Shown here in pieces: positions 22,201 through 32,800 of a stretch of 64,000 nt of DNA (its first letter is position 1; each line of letters begins with the position of its first letter). Origin of the DNA: Ophioceras dolichostomum (Eukaryota > Ascomycota > Sordariomycetes > Magnaporthales > Ophioceraceae). Both the position numbers and the translations under genes were made by a program. The stretch spans positions 50,173 to 114,172 of the forward strand of contig PYST01000098.1 of NCBI GenBank assembly GCA_003049485.1. Reading direction: 5' to 3'. Under the pieces are notes generated by a model. The model was not told the origin of the DNA, did not search any database, and was given only the letters and a program-made list of their open reading frames with translations.

Positions 22201-23467
22201 AGAGCCGTGAGCCCCCCCCTCCTCTCAACCGTAGTATGTACGCCAATACTTAAGAGGAAACAGTAGCCCGCTCCCATTTAGTCCCATGTACTCTAAAAAG
22301 CGCCGCGGAGGATCAGCTATGCTGTGATGCATCATTTCGATGCAGCTGAAGGCGACGACTCTCCCAATCCCGGCCGGGTTGACGGACGACGTCTCCGAGG
22401 GACAACCTACTACGTGCATCGAATTCACCGCCTCATTCAAGTCGGCCGCAATCCCCGATAGCTACGACACCTACGCTGTGTCAACCCGCGCCGACTGTGT
22501 TTATGGCCCCCCTTTATCCATCCACGCCACGGGAAAGTCGGTGGACGTTGGGCTGACCCTCCCAACGTGTTGCGGGAGCAATTTTGACCCCTCTTTTTTT
22601 TATCCCCCTGTCCCCAGCCTTGGAAAGTCATTACCCCACCTGCACTTACGAACTGCCAGATGAACTAGTACCTGCCAAAACCGTTATCACCTATCCCCTA
22701 GATACTGGCTCAACAATCCACCTATTTCCGTTACACAAGGAGGGACGGCCAATCCAGCGTTCATATTGGCTTCCGGGCGGGAGCCGGGAAGAATATGATG
22801 GTCGGAGCATCGACCGGACCAGCGGATGTGACCTGGAATGGGATACCGCAGCCATAAAAGGATGTTCTCTGAGTAACACCCCTCTATAAATGCCCCAACG
22901 ACTGCACGTGGAGGGAACTAGAGCGACAGTTCAGAGGTAAATGGAGTTCATTCTTTTCGTTACTCTCGAGTGGCTGAACAAGACTCGCCTCACCTTCCAT
23001 TCACTCGGCTCACCCTCTGACTGTCCCCACTAGCCTTGTTGGCATCACCCCCCTCCTCTGGCGCACCCCCACGTTGTTCTTCCGCCTACATCTGCACCCC
23101 CCCCCTCGTCCATTGTCGTCCACCACATGCGACCCCTAAGAAATAAACAGGAGTTAGAGTTTAAAACACCAAAATGGAGCGTGGAGCTAGACGCTGTATA
23201 CTGAGGTCCCATAGTATGGGAAGGCCATAAAACGCGCAGCTCAACCCACGATCCCTTTGTACATGGCTCCAAGACAAACCCGAACAAGAAAAAGGAAGCG
23301 AAGGCGCTCGCTGATCAATAGCCAAGCTCACGTACTCTTCTATGCGAGAGTTGCGAGAGTCCAACCCTGCGACTCCTCAGCGTCCTGCTCGCCGTATTGT
23401 CTGTTGGGCACCCCGGATGGCTGGGATGGAGTACTTACCCGTCTCAGTGATGGTTGCAGATGCTTCA
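19210..23467. other. Intergenic between paralogues B and C, with assembly gap
   Basis: Several ORFs of 100-200 codons exist on both strands, notably 20161-20763 plus, but none shows a domain, a signal peptide or a convincing splice partner. A near-inverted repeat built on GGGGC and GCCCC lies at about 22086-22115. Confidence 0.45.
21511..21537. other. Assembly gap (27 N) followed by an 18-C homopolymer
   Basis: N run followed by TCT and 18 C (21541-21558). This is the same context as the gap at 10990, so C-homopolymers seem to be what broke the assembly. Confidence 0.95.
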
Positions 23468-23848
23468 TCAGGTCATAGCAACTACGGGGTGTGGTTTTCC
23501 AGTACGGTATGCGACCCAGTGGTCGCTTTGTTGGAATCGGAGGGGGATACGGTGATCTCTTGCCGCTGTTGTTGGTCTGCTTGTTCTTGCTGTTGCTGCT
23601 TCTGCTTTTGGTGCCGTGGTCGTGCTTGTCCCATGGCGGGGACTCCGGAGGGCCACGATACCGTGGTAAGGCGAGTCTCTTAATGTTGGGACTAAGCTAT
23701 TGGCTTGATGGTCGACTGGAGGAGTCTTGGGCTGCAGGGCTGGCTCTCTTCCTAGCTGGAGAGACACGCTGTTGATGAGGGCTTCGAGTTCCGCGAGATG
23801 GCCTTGGGACGCCCAGGCCAGTGATCAGATGTTATGTGGCATATCCAT
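23468..23848 (-). pseudogene. Small orphan paralogue C, interrupted by TGA at codon 8
   Basis: Read from the ATG at 23848, codon 8 (23827-23825) is TGA, after which the same frame stays open to the stop at 23468. The downstream frame contains SQGHLAELEALINSVSLQL, aligning with the helix block of copies A and B two residues earlier than in A. It also contains RDSPYHGIVALR, nearly the RDMPFHGIEAVR block of A. The TGA could be a C-to-T change of CGA. A short intron covering the stop is an alternative, since a CTGATCAC branch-like site and a CCCAAG acceptor lie nearby. The tail is Thr/Ala/Arg-rich. Function unknown. Confidence 0.42.
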
Positions 23849-24548
23849 GGACGAGTGTACCCAAATAGGATCGAATGGGGGTGTTACGGCGGGGGTTGGA
23901 TGGGTATGATACGTCGAGATGTTGCATCGGCTGGGGCAGCAGGGGAGAAGCGAGGTTGAAGATCTACGGGCCTTGATGACAGAAGACAGCAGAGGCTCTG
24001 AAGCAGGCGACTTGGAGCCGCTCTTTGTCTGCTCGGGGTGTGATGAAAGGTTTTATTGACAAACAAGGCCTACAACAGCCATGGTCCGCAAGCGCGCATG
24101 GCCAGATGGAGTTGAATGGACCAGAAATGGAAGGCGATGCGAGAGCTGCGTCGACCGGACATATCCAGGCTGGAATACCTGCCACGGATGGGAGCCCGGT
24201 TGGCCGTACAAGCTCTAGATGTCATGGCATGGCAGACGGAGCAATTTGTACGGAATATTGTGAGCGAAATCTAGTTTCCACCGCTGGACTCCAGTCGAAT
24301 GGGACTGGCCCGTGAACGCCATGGTTGCATCAGTCTCCCGAGGAAGCTAGTGACCGGTTCATCACAGAGGTTCTTTTGATCCTTGAGGCTTTATTCCACG
24401 CAGCATCCTCGCAGAGGGGCGGGCAAAGAAATCCTCTCATAGTGACAAGGGCAAGTGGTGGAGGTGTGGAAGAGAGGAACCCGCGCCTTGAGTGTCTTGA
24501 GAGTGTCAAAGGTCCTGATGAAGAGGATAGGGGTTGAATAAAGGTGTC

Positions 24549-24932
24549 TCAAATCAGTGATCCCTTCCCCAAGAGGTGCCGTGGTTGAACTTTTGTGTTA
24601 TCTGCGCCCGGTGCTGTGGGAGGGTGGGACATCTGCATCTGAATGGTGGTGGCAAATGATCTAGCCTCAAAAGTACTTAAACCCCTGTATGGGGGTGGGT
24701 GGACTCGTGGAGGACGTGCATGGCGAACTCTGGGTGGTTGGTCATCGTACCCCATGGAGTGTATCAGCTGGAGGCTCACGAAGCATTCGAGAGCCTCGAA
24801 CGTTCTGCGACCCACGTTAATTGTTCGCAACCCGGAAACGAGCCGCACAAGGCAACCGAGGGTGTCTTTCAAGTTCCCCAGCCCACTTCGTTGTCTTGGG
24901 CTAGCACTGCAGTTCAACTCACTTTCCCGCAT
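24549..24932 (-). CDS. Possible divergent paralogue D of the small orphan family
   Basis: ORF of 127 residues from the Met at 24932; the frame is open further upstream. VGRRTFEALECFVSLQL resembles the helix block of copies A-C, with VSLQL identical to C. PPPYRGLSTFEA occupies the place of the SPYHG block. The start is not aligned with A and B and no TATA box was found, so this may be a relic or a chance resemblance. Confidence 0.25.
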   Translation of the reverse strand: MRESELNCSASPRQRSGLGNLKDTLGCLVRLVSGLRTINVGRRTFEALECFVSLQLIHSMGYDDQPPRVRHARPPRVHPPPYRGLSTFEARSFATTIQMQMSHPPTAPGADNTKVQPRHLLGKGSLI

Positions 24933-25985
24933 AGCTCGCTGGATGATTCCCAACTTGGTTCCTGGGTGGACACTGATTCCCAAGCCGAACTCACATTCTA
25001 AACTCACACTCAAAGAGTCTCAGAACAAGCACAAGCGGGCTAGGAACCACTCTTCGACAGTCGCCCCAAATCCATACGACGCTATCGCCATCCTCGAGCA
25101 CGCCGGCTTTTCGGATGTCACACTAGCAGTGACCACCTTGCCAGCCATCATCGGCAACTATCCCTTATTTCTCGGAGACATAGATTAAGAACGTGTAGGT
25201 GTTTATCTCCGTGGGAAATGTACGTACTAGCAGGCGAGGGTGGAGGTTGGACTTGCCAGCTAGGGGCAATGGAGCGGGAGCGTGCGCTGCCAATACCCAA
25301 CCTCCCAGGCGAAATGTAGCCACGTGCGGTTGTATCATCACCGCGTCAGCTCTGGTGCTTTGTGGCGACCTCAGCTCCCCAAGCCAGCCCGTTGTGGTCT
25401 CGGTGGCTCCTCGAAGCTACGTCGTCGCAACGTCGGCGTCGAGCCTGGACGGCACTTTTTCGCAGCTGGCGCAAAAGGATGTCTCATCAGCTGGCACCAA
25501 GGGATGACCCGATGCCGAAGCTTGGGCATGTTTAGATACCTGGAGTAAGCAAGTGAGAGCAGAGGGATGGTAGGGGGCGCAAGCAGAGCACCTTGGAACA
25601 AAAGGATGAGACAAGAATAATAAAACCGGACAAAAAAAGAAAGGCCGAAGACGCGGTCACCAGCAAGAAATGTTAGGGGCCATCCTGACCCCATCATCAG
25701 AGCTCCATCCCTTTCACCTTGTTTTTTTATTTTTATTTTGATCTCTAAAAACAAAGACAAGACAGAAAGAAAAAACAGAATGCATCTCGCCCTTTGCAGG
25801 GCCCCAGACCCGAGCTCCGCCGCCAAATAAAACATACCAAAAAAAAGTACAAAAAAACCTACAAAAAAAAAACCCCTCGTCGACCTAGACCCCGGACCCA
25901 TAGGGTCCACCCCCATCCCCGACGACGGCTATCACAGCCCGCCGCCGAGGTGCAGCTCGGGGGTGAACCCGTCCGGGTCCAGAAG
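24933..25985. other. Intergenic, 3' flank of TPS3
   Basis: No supported gene. A/T-rich runs at about 25720-25760 and 25830-25875 are compatible with 3' UTR and polyadenylation signals of TPS3 on the minus strand. Confidence 0.5.
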
Positions 25986-28900
25986 TCACGACAGCGCCGC
26001 GAGGCGCTGCAGGGTCAGGAGGACCCCTGCGTTGAAAAGAAAAAGGAAGTCGAGTTAGTACCTGTCCAGAAGAGAGGAAGGTGGGAAGAGGAAATAAAAG
26101 ATGATATAACGCCACTCTTCGCTTCCCCAAGAGGTAGAGAATGAGCCGAACAAGGGGCAGGACGACAACCTCGACGTTTGAGAAGACATCGACCCAGAAA
26201 ACTCTACTCAAGGGGGGCCATCGAAAAAAATGGGAGACAGGCGGAGGGGGGAAAGATGGGCAGGTTTCTAGCTGGGAGGGACTCGTGTGGTCCATGATAT
26301 GACTGGTGACTGACTGATGACTGATGGGTCGAAGGAGCCCAAGAACATGTCTTGACATCAAAAGGAAAGGGAGAGAAAAGGGGGAGAAAAGGAGGAAGAA
26401 AGGGAGACAAAGGGGGAAAAGGGGGGGAGGCTAAAAAGAGAAAGTAAAAAAAAAAGAAAAGTAAAATGCTTACCGCTAACGCCCTGCGTGAGGGTGGCGG
26501 TGGCCTCCGTATTCCTGGAGCCCAGGCTCACCGTGACGACGTTGTCCACGACGTCCTCCTCTCCAAGCTGGTTGGCCCACTTGAAGACCTTCTCGTCCTC
26601 CCTCCCGTCCCCAACGACCATGAGGAAGTCCACCGGGCCCTTCCCATTTCCTCCTCCCTTTCCTCCCTCTCCCTCCTTCTCGCCGTCGCCACCGGTAGCA
26701 AAAGCGCCCGAATGGGCCTTGAGATCCTCAAAGACCTTCTCCGCCGCCGTGCCCTTCGTCCACTCGATAGGCTCGACCACGACGGACCCATCGAGGAGTA
26801 TGGCGTGCACCATCTGCGCCTCGCACGCGTCGTTGATGTGGCTCGCGCAGTCCGACGCCGAGCGGGCCGCGGACTCGTAGTCCTCGGCGCTCTTGTAGTG
26901 GAACACGAGCGAGCAGCGGCGCTCCTCGATGGTGGCGCCGGGGGTGCGCTCCAGGAAGTAGGTCATGATGCCCTTAACAGACTCCTTCCAGGCGCGCACG
27001 CGCTCCCGGTCCGACACCTCGGTCCACGTGTCCGATCCGCAGTCGCGCAAGAAGCAGCCGTTCTCGGCGATGAGGCCCAGGTTGGGCACGCGGCGGAATA
27101 GGCGGTCGAGCTCCTCGGGCCGGCGCCCGGACATGACGTAGATCGTGTTGCGCTCGTCTACGAGAAGGTCGTTGAGCACGTCGAGCGTGCGCTGTTGTTG
27201 TGTGGCGAAGTCAGCCTCCGGGTTAGCATCATCTTCGTCATCATCGTCGCTGTTGTCATCCTCCTCCTGCTCTTCCAGCTGCTGCATTGGCAGCTGGTTC
27301 TTCTGGAGAGAGGCGCGGATGCGCCGGGGGTGGAGGCGGTTGGTGATGTCCGCCCTGGTCTGTTTTACAAAGCGGCGTACAGGAGTGAAGACCATGGACG
27401 AAAAGCGAGTTCGGATCTTCCGAGCTACGCGGGGGAGAGTCGTGTCGCCGCCAGCTTTGGCGGTCGTCGCCATTGTTACTGTTGATGATGATGTTGCGGG
27501 GGGTGGCAGCATCAAGGGGTCAGTATGCTCATCAGCGGCGCCACTGGCGGCCGCGGTGGCGGGGTCCGATGAGGAGGCTGGTTCTGATTCTAGAAAAAGG
27601 TCGTTCTCTACCTGAGGTGAGAAGGTCACGATCTGGTCGACGGGGCCCCAGTTGACGAGAGTGCCTTCGTAGTCGATGATGAACAGCCTCCGGTTCGACT
27701 TCTTGTACTGGGTCGAGAGGGTGCTCATGGAGAGGCGAGGGACGGAGGTCTGGTCGCGCCGGTGCTGCTCTTCGTACACCCGGTCAAGACGCGACATGAA
27801 TTCCGTAAACCAATGGGCGCCTGTGTGGTGGTTAACAGCCTCGTACAGCTTGGTCCAGCGCCGCTCCTTCTCCTCGGGGTCCATCTCGAGGGCCTTCTTG
27901 ATGGCCTCGGAGCAGGCGCGGTAGTCCCACGGGTTGACGGACAGCTCGTGGCCGCCGAAGAGGGAAGAGGTTCCTGTGAACTCGGAGAGGATGAGCGACC
28001 CGTGGCGCTTCTCTAGGCCGTCCCTGCCGTCTTGGCAGGCCAGGAACTCGTGAGAGGTCAGATTCATGCCCTCGCGCTGGGACGTGATCATAAGGGCGTC
28101 TGCGATGGTTAGAAGCGCAAGGTACTGCGCGTAGTCGATGTCCTGCTTGAGGTAGACGACGGGCTGGTAGGCTAGGTTGGCCCAGGATGAATTCACGCGC
28201 GTAACGATGTCCGACACTGTGGCGTCTAGCTCTGACTTCTCGCTCGTCGACAGCGCGACCTGGATGAGCACCGTCTTGCCGCGCCACTGTATGTTCTGAT
28301 TAAGAAACAATTCGTAGGCTAGCAGCTTCTGGCGCACGCCTCGGACGTGGTCAAGCTTGTCCCGCGCGACGATTAGGTGCTTCCCCTGGTAGCGCTCACG
28401 CATCACGTTAAGCCACCGCTTCACCTCTTTGTTCTCGCGGTAGTCGCTGAGAGCCACTGGGTCGATGCCAATGGGAAGGCTGATGATATCAACGAACCGG
28501 TCTTCGAGCTGGACGCCGTCAGGAGTGGCCTCGGCCGAGAGGAGGCGGCTGCACGTCTGCTTGAAGTGGCGGACGTACTCGGGGATTTGGAATCCGATGA
28601 GGTTGGCGTGGAGCATGCCCTCGAGAAGCTCCTTGCGCATGGCGAGACACCGGAAGATCTCCGAGGAAGGGAAAGCCACGTGCAGGAAGAAGCCGATCTT
28701 GGCGTCCGGCAGCTTCTTGCGGATCATGCCGGGGACCAGAAGGAGGTGGTAGTCATGCACCCAGATCACGTCTCCGCGCTTCCAGTTCTTAACTATCTTG
28801 TCCGCGAAGGCTTGGTTGACGTTGACGTAGTACTTCCACGAGTGGTCCTCGTACGCTTTGCTCTTGGGGTTGTCAGGGATCTGGTAGTGGAAGACGGGCC

Positions 28901-29800
28901 AGAGGATCTGCTTGCAGAAGTGCGAGTAGTGGCCATCGAAATCTTTGTCCGAGCACCACACAATGAGGCAATCATGCTCTGTGGCGAGCTTGTCCTCGAT
29001 GTCCCGCTTCTGCTGAGTGTTTTCCAGAGCATCCGTCGGCATGCCCAGAGTGCCGACGTAGACGTGGTCGCCCAGCTTGCCCTCGCGAGCGGCAGCCTCA
29101 GCGGCGTTTCGCAGACCACCGTTGCCTTGGTCAGCATGGGCTATCTCCCATTTGGCGAGGGCGAACACGCGGTCGTGGCTATCGCTGCGTGTAAGGGCAC
29201 TCGGCTGGGTGATACCCTGTTTACCGAGCTCTCGGGCTTTCTGCTGCACGTCCGAGTTGCGGCTCAGCACCGAGGCGGGCGGCGGGGAATTGGCTCTCGA
29301 CATTGGCTGGTCTTTGCGGGCGCCCCAGGTAGGGGAGCCGCGATCGGCCGGCGTCAGACTGTTCTCGCCAGGCGGTGGGAACTGGATACGGAGGCCATCT
29401 TCGTTCTTGAAGGTATCTCCCTCTGGCTTCTCGTTCACGGGGCTGTCGGGCGGCGTGATGTCCGCGAGTGGTTTAAACAGGCTGGGAGCTCGACCGACTG
29501 GCTTTGGAGATGGGGGGCGCTTCTCCTTCTCTGGCTTCTTCCCGCTGGACCGGCTTCCGCGCCCGGGTGTGCCAGGGAGCTGGAAGTGCACCGTCTTGGG
29601 GGTGAAACTATGGGAATTTGGTCAGCATTGCAGAACTTTGCATGGAAGGATCGGGAGCCAGTGGCATTTTGTTTTTCGACTTCTCGCCGAGCCGGAAAGG
29701 GGCAAATAGGGACCATCGCGCAAGCAGGCTGCAAGGCTGCACATCGGGGAAGGTGAAGTAGGTTCGATCGGACGTACAGTGAAACGACGAAGGTCGTCAT
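25986..29800 (-). CDS. TPS3: Trehalose synthase complex regulatory subunit (Tps3/Tsl1 type)
   Basis: Non-catalytic stabilising subunit of the cytosolic complex that makes trehalose from UDP-glucose and glucose-6-phosphate. Three exons on the minus strand (29800-29778, 29607-26474, 26026-25986) give 1,065 residues. Exon 1 and its junction restore MTTFVVSLFTPKTVHFQL; the last exon supplies GVLLTLQRLAALS, the usual family C-terminus. Residues 15-130 are Ser/Pro-rich, about 165-640 are the GT20 synthase-like domain and about 645-1,065 the phosphatase-like domain. Both catalytic signatures are altered: REGMNL at 519-524 instead of RDGMNL, and DYEGT at 653-657 instead of DxDGT. This marks the Tps3/Tsl1 branch rather than Tps1 or Tps2. 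An acidic insert (about residues 800-820) splits the phosphatase-like domain. AGGGG motifs occur upstream at about 30090, 30240 and 30424, possible stress-response elements. The last intron is unusually long (447 bp). Confidence 0.95.
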
Positions 29801-32800
29801 TGTGGCAGGCAAGGATCAACCACAGGCGTGGGATCTATTCGAGGTGGCTCAACACCAGACGAACCGATCATGCATCGATGGTAGCGGCAGGGTGTCAGGG
29901 AGAATTGCCGTGCGGCTGGTGGGAACTGTCGTAGGAAGGCGGTAAGGCGCAATTGTTGACCAAGAGGAGGAAAGAATCGAAGAGGTGCTGAGTACGATTC
30001 GCAGCACAGCTTAGGATACGTTGTAGTCCTCAGGATCAAGCAGGATGCTCTCTAGTAGCAGGGTCCACGACAATAGACGTAAAAAGAGAGAGGGGTCGAC
30101 GTCCCGGAGGCTGAGGGTTTCTTTTGCCGTACGCGATAGTTCGGCAAATGGTTGAAGCTTGTCCGGGCCCGCCTTAAGAGGAAGCAGGTTTATGCCTGCA
30201 GAACAAGGTCTGGAGTGTTCGAGGAAACCCGAAGAAGCTAAGGGGGCACACCAATTCACTGCTGATCAGCTAATTGGCTCTCCGGGAAGTTAAAACGGCG
30301 AAGAGTGGTTGAGCTAAACGTTAACAGGATGAGGGATGATCGAGACCTTTGAGGTCTTCGAGGTGTGGGAGGGAGCTGTAGAGGTATTGTAGCTGGTGCT
30401 GCTCGAAACCGGCATTGAGGGAGGGGGATTTTTTTGGTGGAGGCGCAGGAAAATGTCTGACGTAACTACCAGCAGCTGTGCCTAGTGCGTGCGGGAGGGA
30501 GTGCGGCCAGCGTGTGGGAGCTACTGCTGCAGAGAAGACGCACGCCGGTGTGCTGCTGGGAGTGAAAAGCGGGACGCACTAACGGAGCCCAATGCCCAAT
30601 GACACGCATGCCCGTTGTAGGACAGGTTCAGGTTCAGGTTACCGACGGACAAACACTTACCGGCCTGGCCTCGAGCAGAAACACCAGCAAGTCCAGCTGG
30701 CCAAAACGCACGAAAAGAAAGGGAGGGCGAGACGACAAAGCGCCGTGGTGGTGTGAGGGAAGCCGAAGAAGTGGCGGTTGAAAGGAGGAAAAAAAGTTCA
30801 GATTATGGTTGGAATTTTTTCCTTTCTTCCCTTTTTTTTGTAACGGCGGGAAGGCTCAGACGGATCGACGACAATGTCACGGGAGCTGAGGGAACAATAA
30901 GGAACGCCGGAGCTTTGCGGCAGGAGCTCCTGGGCAAAGGAGCATGGGTCAGAGGGTGCGGCGGGAGAAAAAAAAAAGTGGAGGGGGGAAAGGACAAGGT
31001 GGAGGACGAGGAAGATGGCTTCTCTTTATTCTAGAGATTTCCGTGTACCTTTCTGAGGTGACCTTCACTTTGGGGTCTAGGTCCCCAACAACCACCGGCC
31101 GCCTTCTTTTGTCGAGGCACCCCTGTAGAGCCAGGAAACTCCGGTTGCCTTCTGGCTGGATCGTGAGCTATTTCATGCCTCTCAGCCTACCCAATCGCTT
31201 GCAGGGCTGCGGAGTGCAGTAAGCAGCAAGCTCTGCCTCTTTTTGCGCTTTTTGTCTCCCTCTTTTTTCCTAACGGCGGAAAACACATGCAGAATGCAGC
31301 TCGATGGAGCTTTGATGCGGGCGGGACAGGATGGGGAAACAATCTGCTGGGATTGGAATTGTGGGTGTGGCGCTTTGGTACTGGTACAACCGGTACCCAA
31401 CCAGAACGAGTGGTGCTGGCTGATGCTGCTGGAGCCCCTTGTTTCCTAGCCTCCTGCCGTCGTTCGAGCCGAGGACTGCAGGCCAAACTTCAACCAGCCC
31501 TGGCACAATAGTGGGCCTCCCGGTCTTCATGGGGGCGGATCTTGGACAAGGAAGCTATCTGAAATGCAACTGTGGTGCCTCACAAGATCGTCACCAGCTC
31601 ACGACAAAGCAAGCCTGCTCCGGCGATGTGTAAGGGCTAACGGCTGTGCCTCCAGTGGCCTCTTCGTGCGACCACCACCGATGGCTTTCCATCACGTAAT
31701 AATGCTGTCGTGGATATCTGCATCCTCCACTGGGAGGAAGTGATTTGTCGACTCCTCGCGAATGTAGATGGCTCCTGACAGTCCGCTGACACGCACAACA
31801 GAAGTTGTCTCACCCAAGCAAAGCAAGCAGGAAACCAACACCTTTCTTTTCTTGCGAGCATGAACCAGAAGAGGGAGGGTCGCACCCAGAAAAGACAAAT
31901 CACATCTGGGCCATGCATGCACCCAGTCCGGGCTCTTTTTCGGTGGACTTTTTGCTCCTATTCGTCAAGATGTGGGCTGGGATGGCAGGATCTCTGATAG
32001 ATCACCTCCCGGCAAATGCTGGTAGGTACGTACCTCAGATAGACGACGTGAAGGGCAGAGACAGTTAGAAAAGAAAACGTACCTTTCCGGTCCGTTCGTA
32101 TACCCCAACGCATCGATTGGGCTTCGCCCAGGGCCCGGTTGGCCACCAATCGTAGACCTAGTTTGATGGTTGTGATGGTTATGGCTGTGGTTGTGGCGGC
32201 ACTTTTTTCATGCCCCATCCGAAAAGTGCACCAACGCCCATCGGCCATCGGCTGGGGCCAGCGCAGACAGCCGTTCACACAGGCCCGGCTGAGCTGACTG
32301 GAGAGACCACTGGAGAGACCAGAGGCGGTTGCTATGTAAGTCAGGTCGGACACAGGTACCTAGACGACGGTTGGACGGCATGCTACATCTGAAAAAGATG
32401 CAAATAGCCAGAATATCACAGGTGCAGTTCACGTAGTGGCGCAGCGAATTCTGCAAAGCCGGACGTAGCGGGGCCTGGAACTGGAAGGAGAAGGTAGGAG
32501 CCGCGAACATCCATCCACGTCAACTGTTCTTCCGAGCCGCTTCGCCGTTCCACCTATCCTATCCAGAGCTCCAGATCCCAGACCCGGCATCCCGAGAGAT
32601 ATCCAGACTTCAGAGAGTCTCGGACCCACAGCTAGACAGGAGCTGAGTATATCAGATCTCAGAATTGGCGAGGGAGGAGCACGTCAGCGCACTCGGTTTT
32701 GTTCTACCATCTCCCTCGGCCCGGTGGAGGGAGGGGTTTTGGAGGGGTCGACAGGTCAGCGCTGACCAACTCCCAAGCCCATGAAAGTCTTGGCGGAAAA

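Noticed and set aside
28377..29756. 459-codon plus frame antisense to TPS3
   Set aside because: It is the complementary-frame shadow of the high-GC TPS3 coding sequence.
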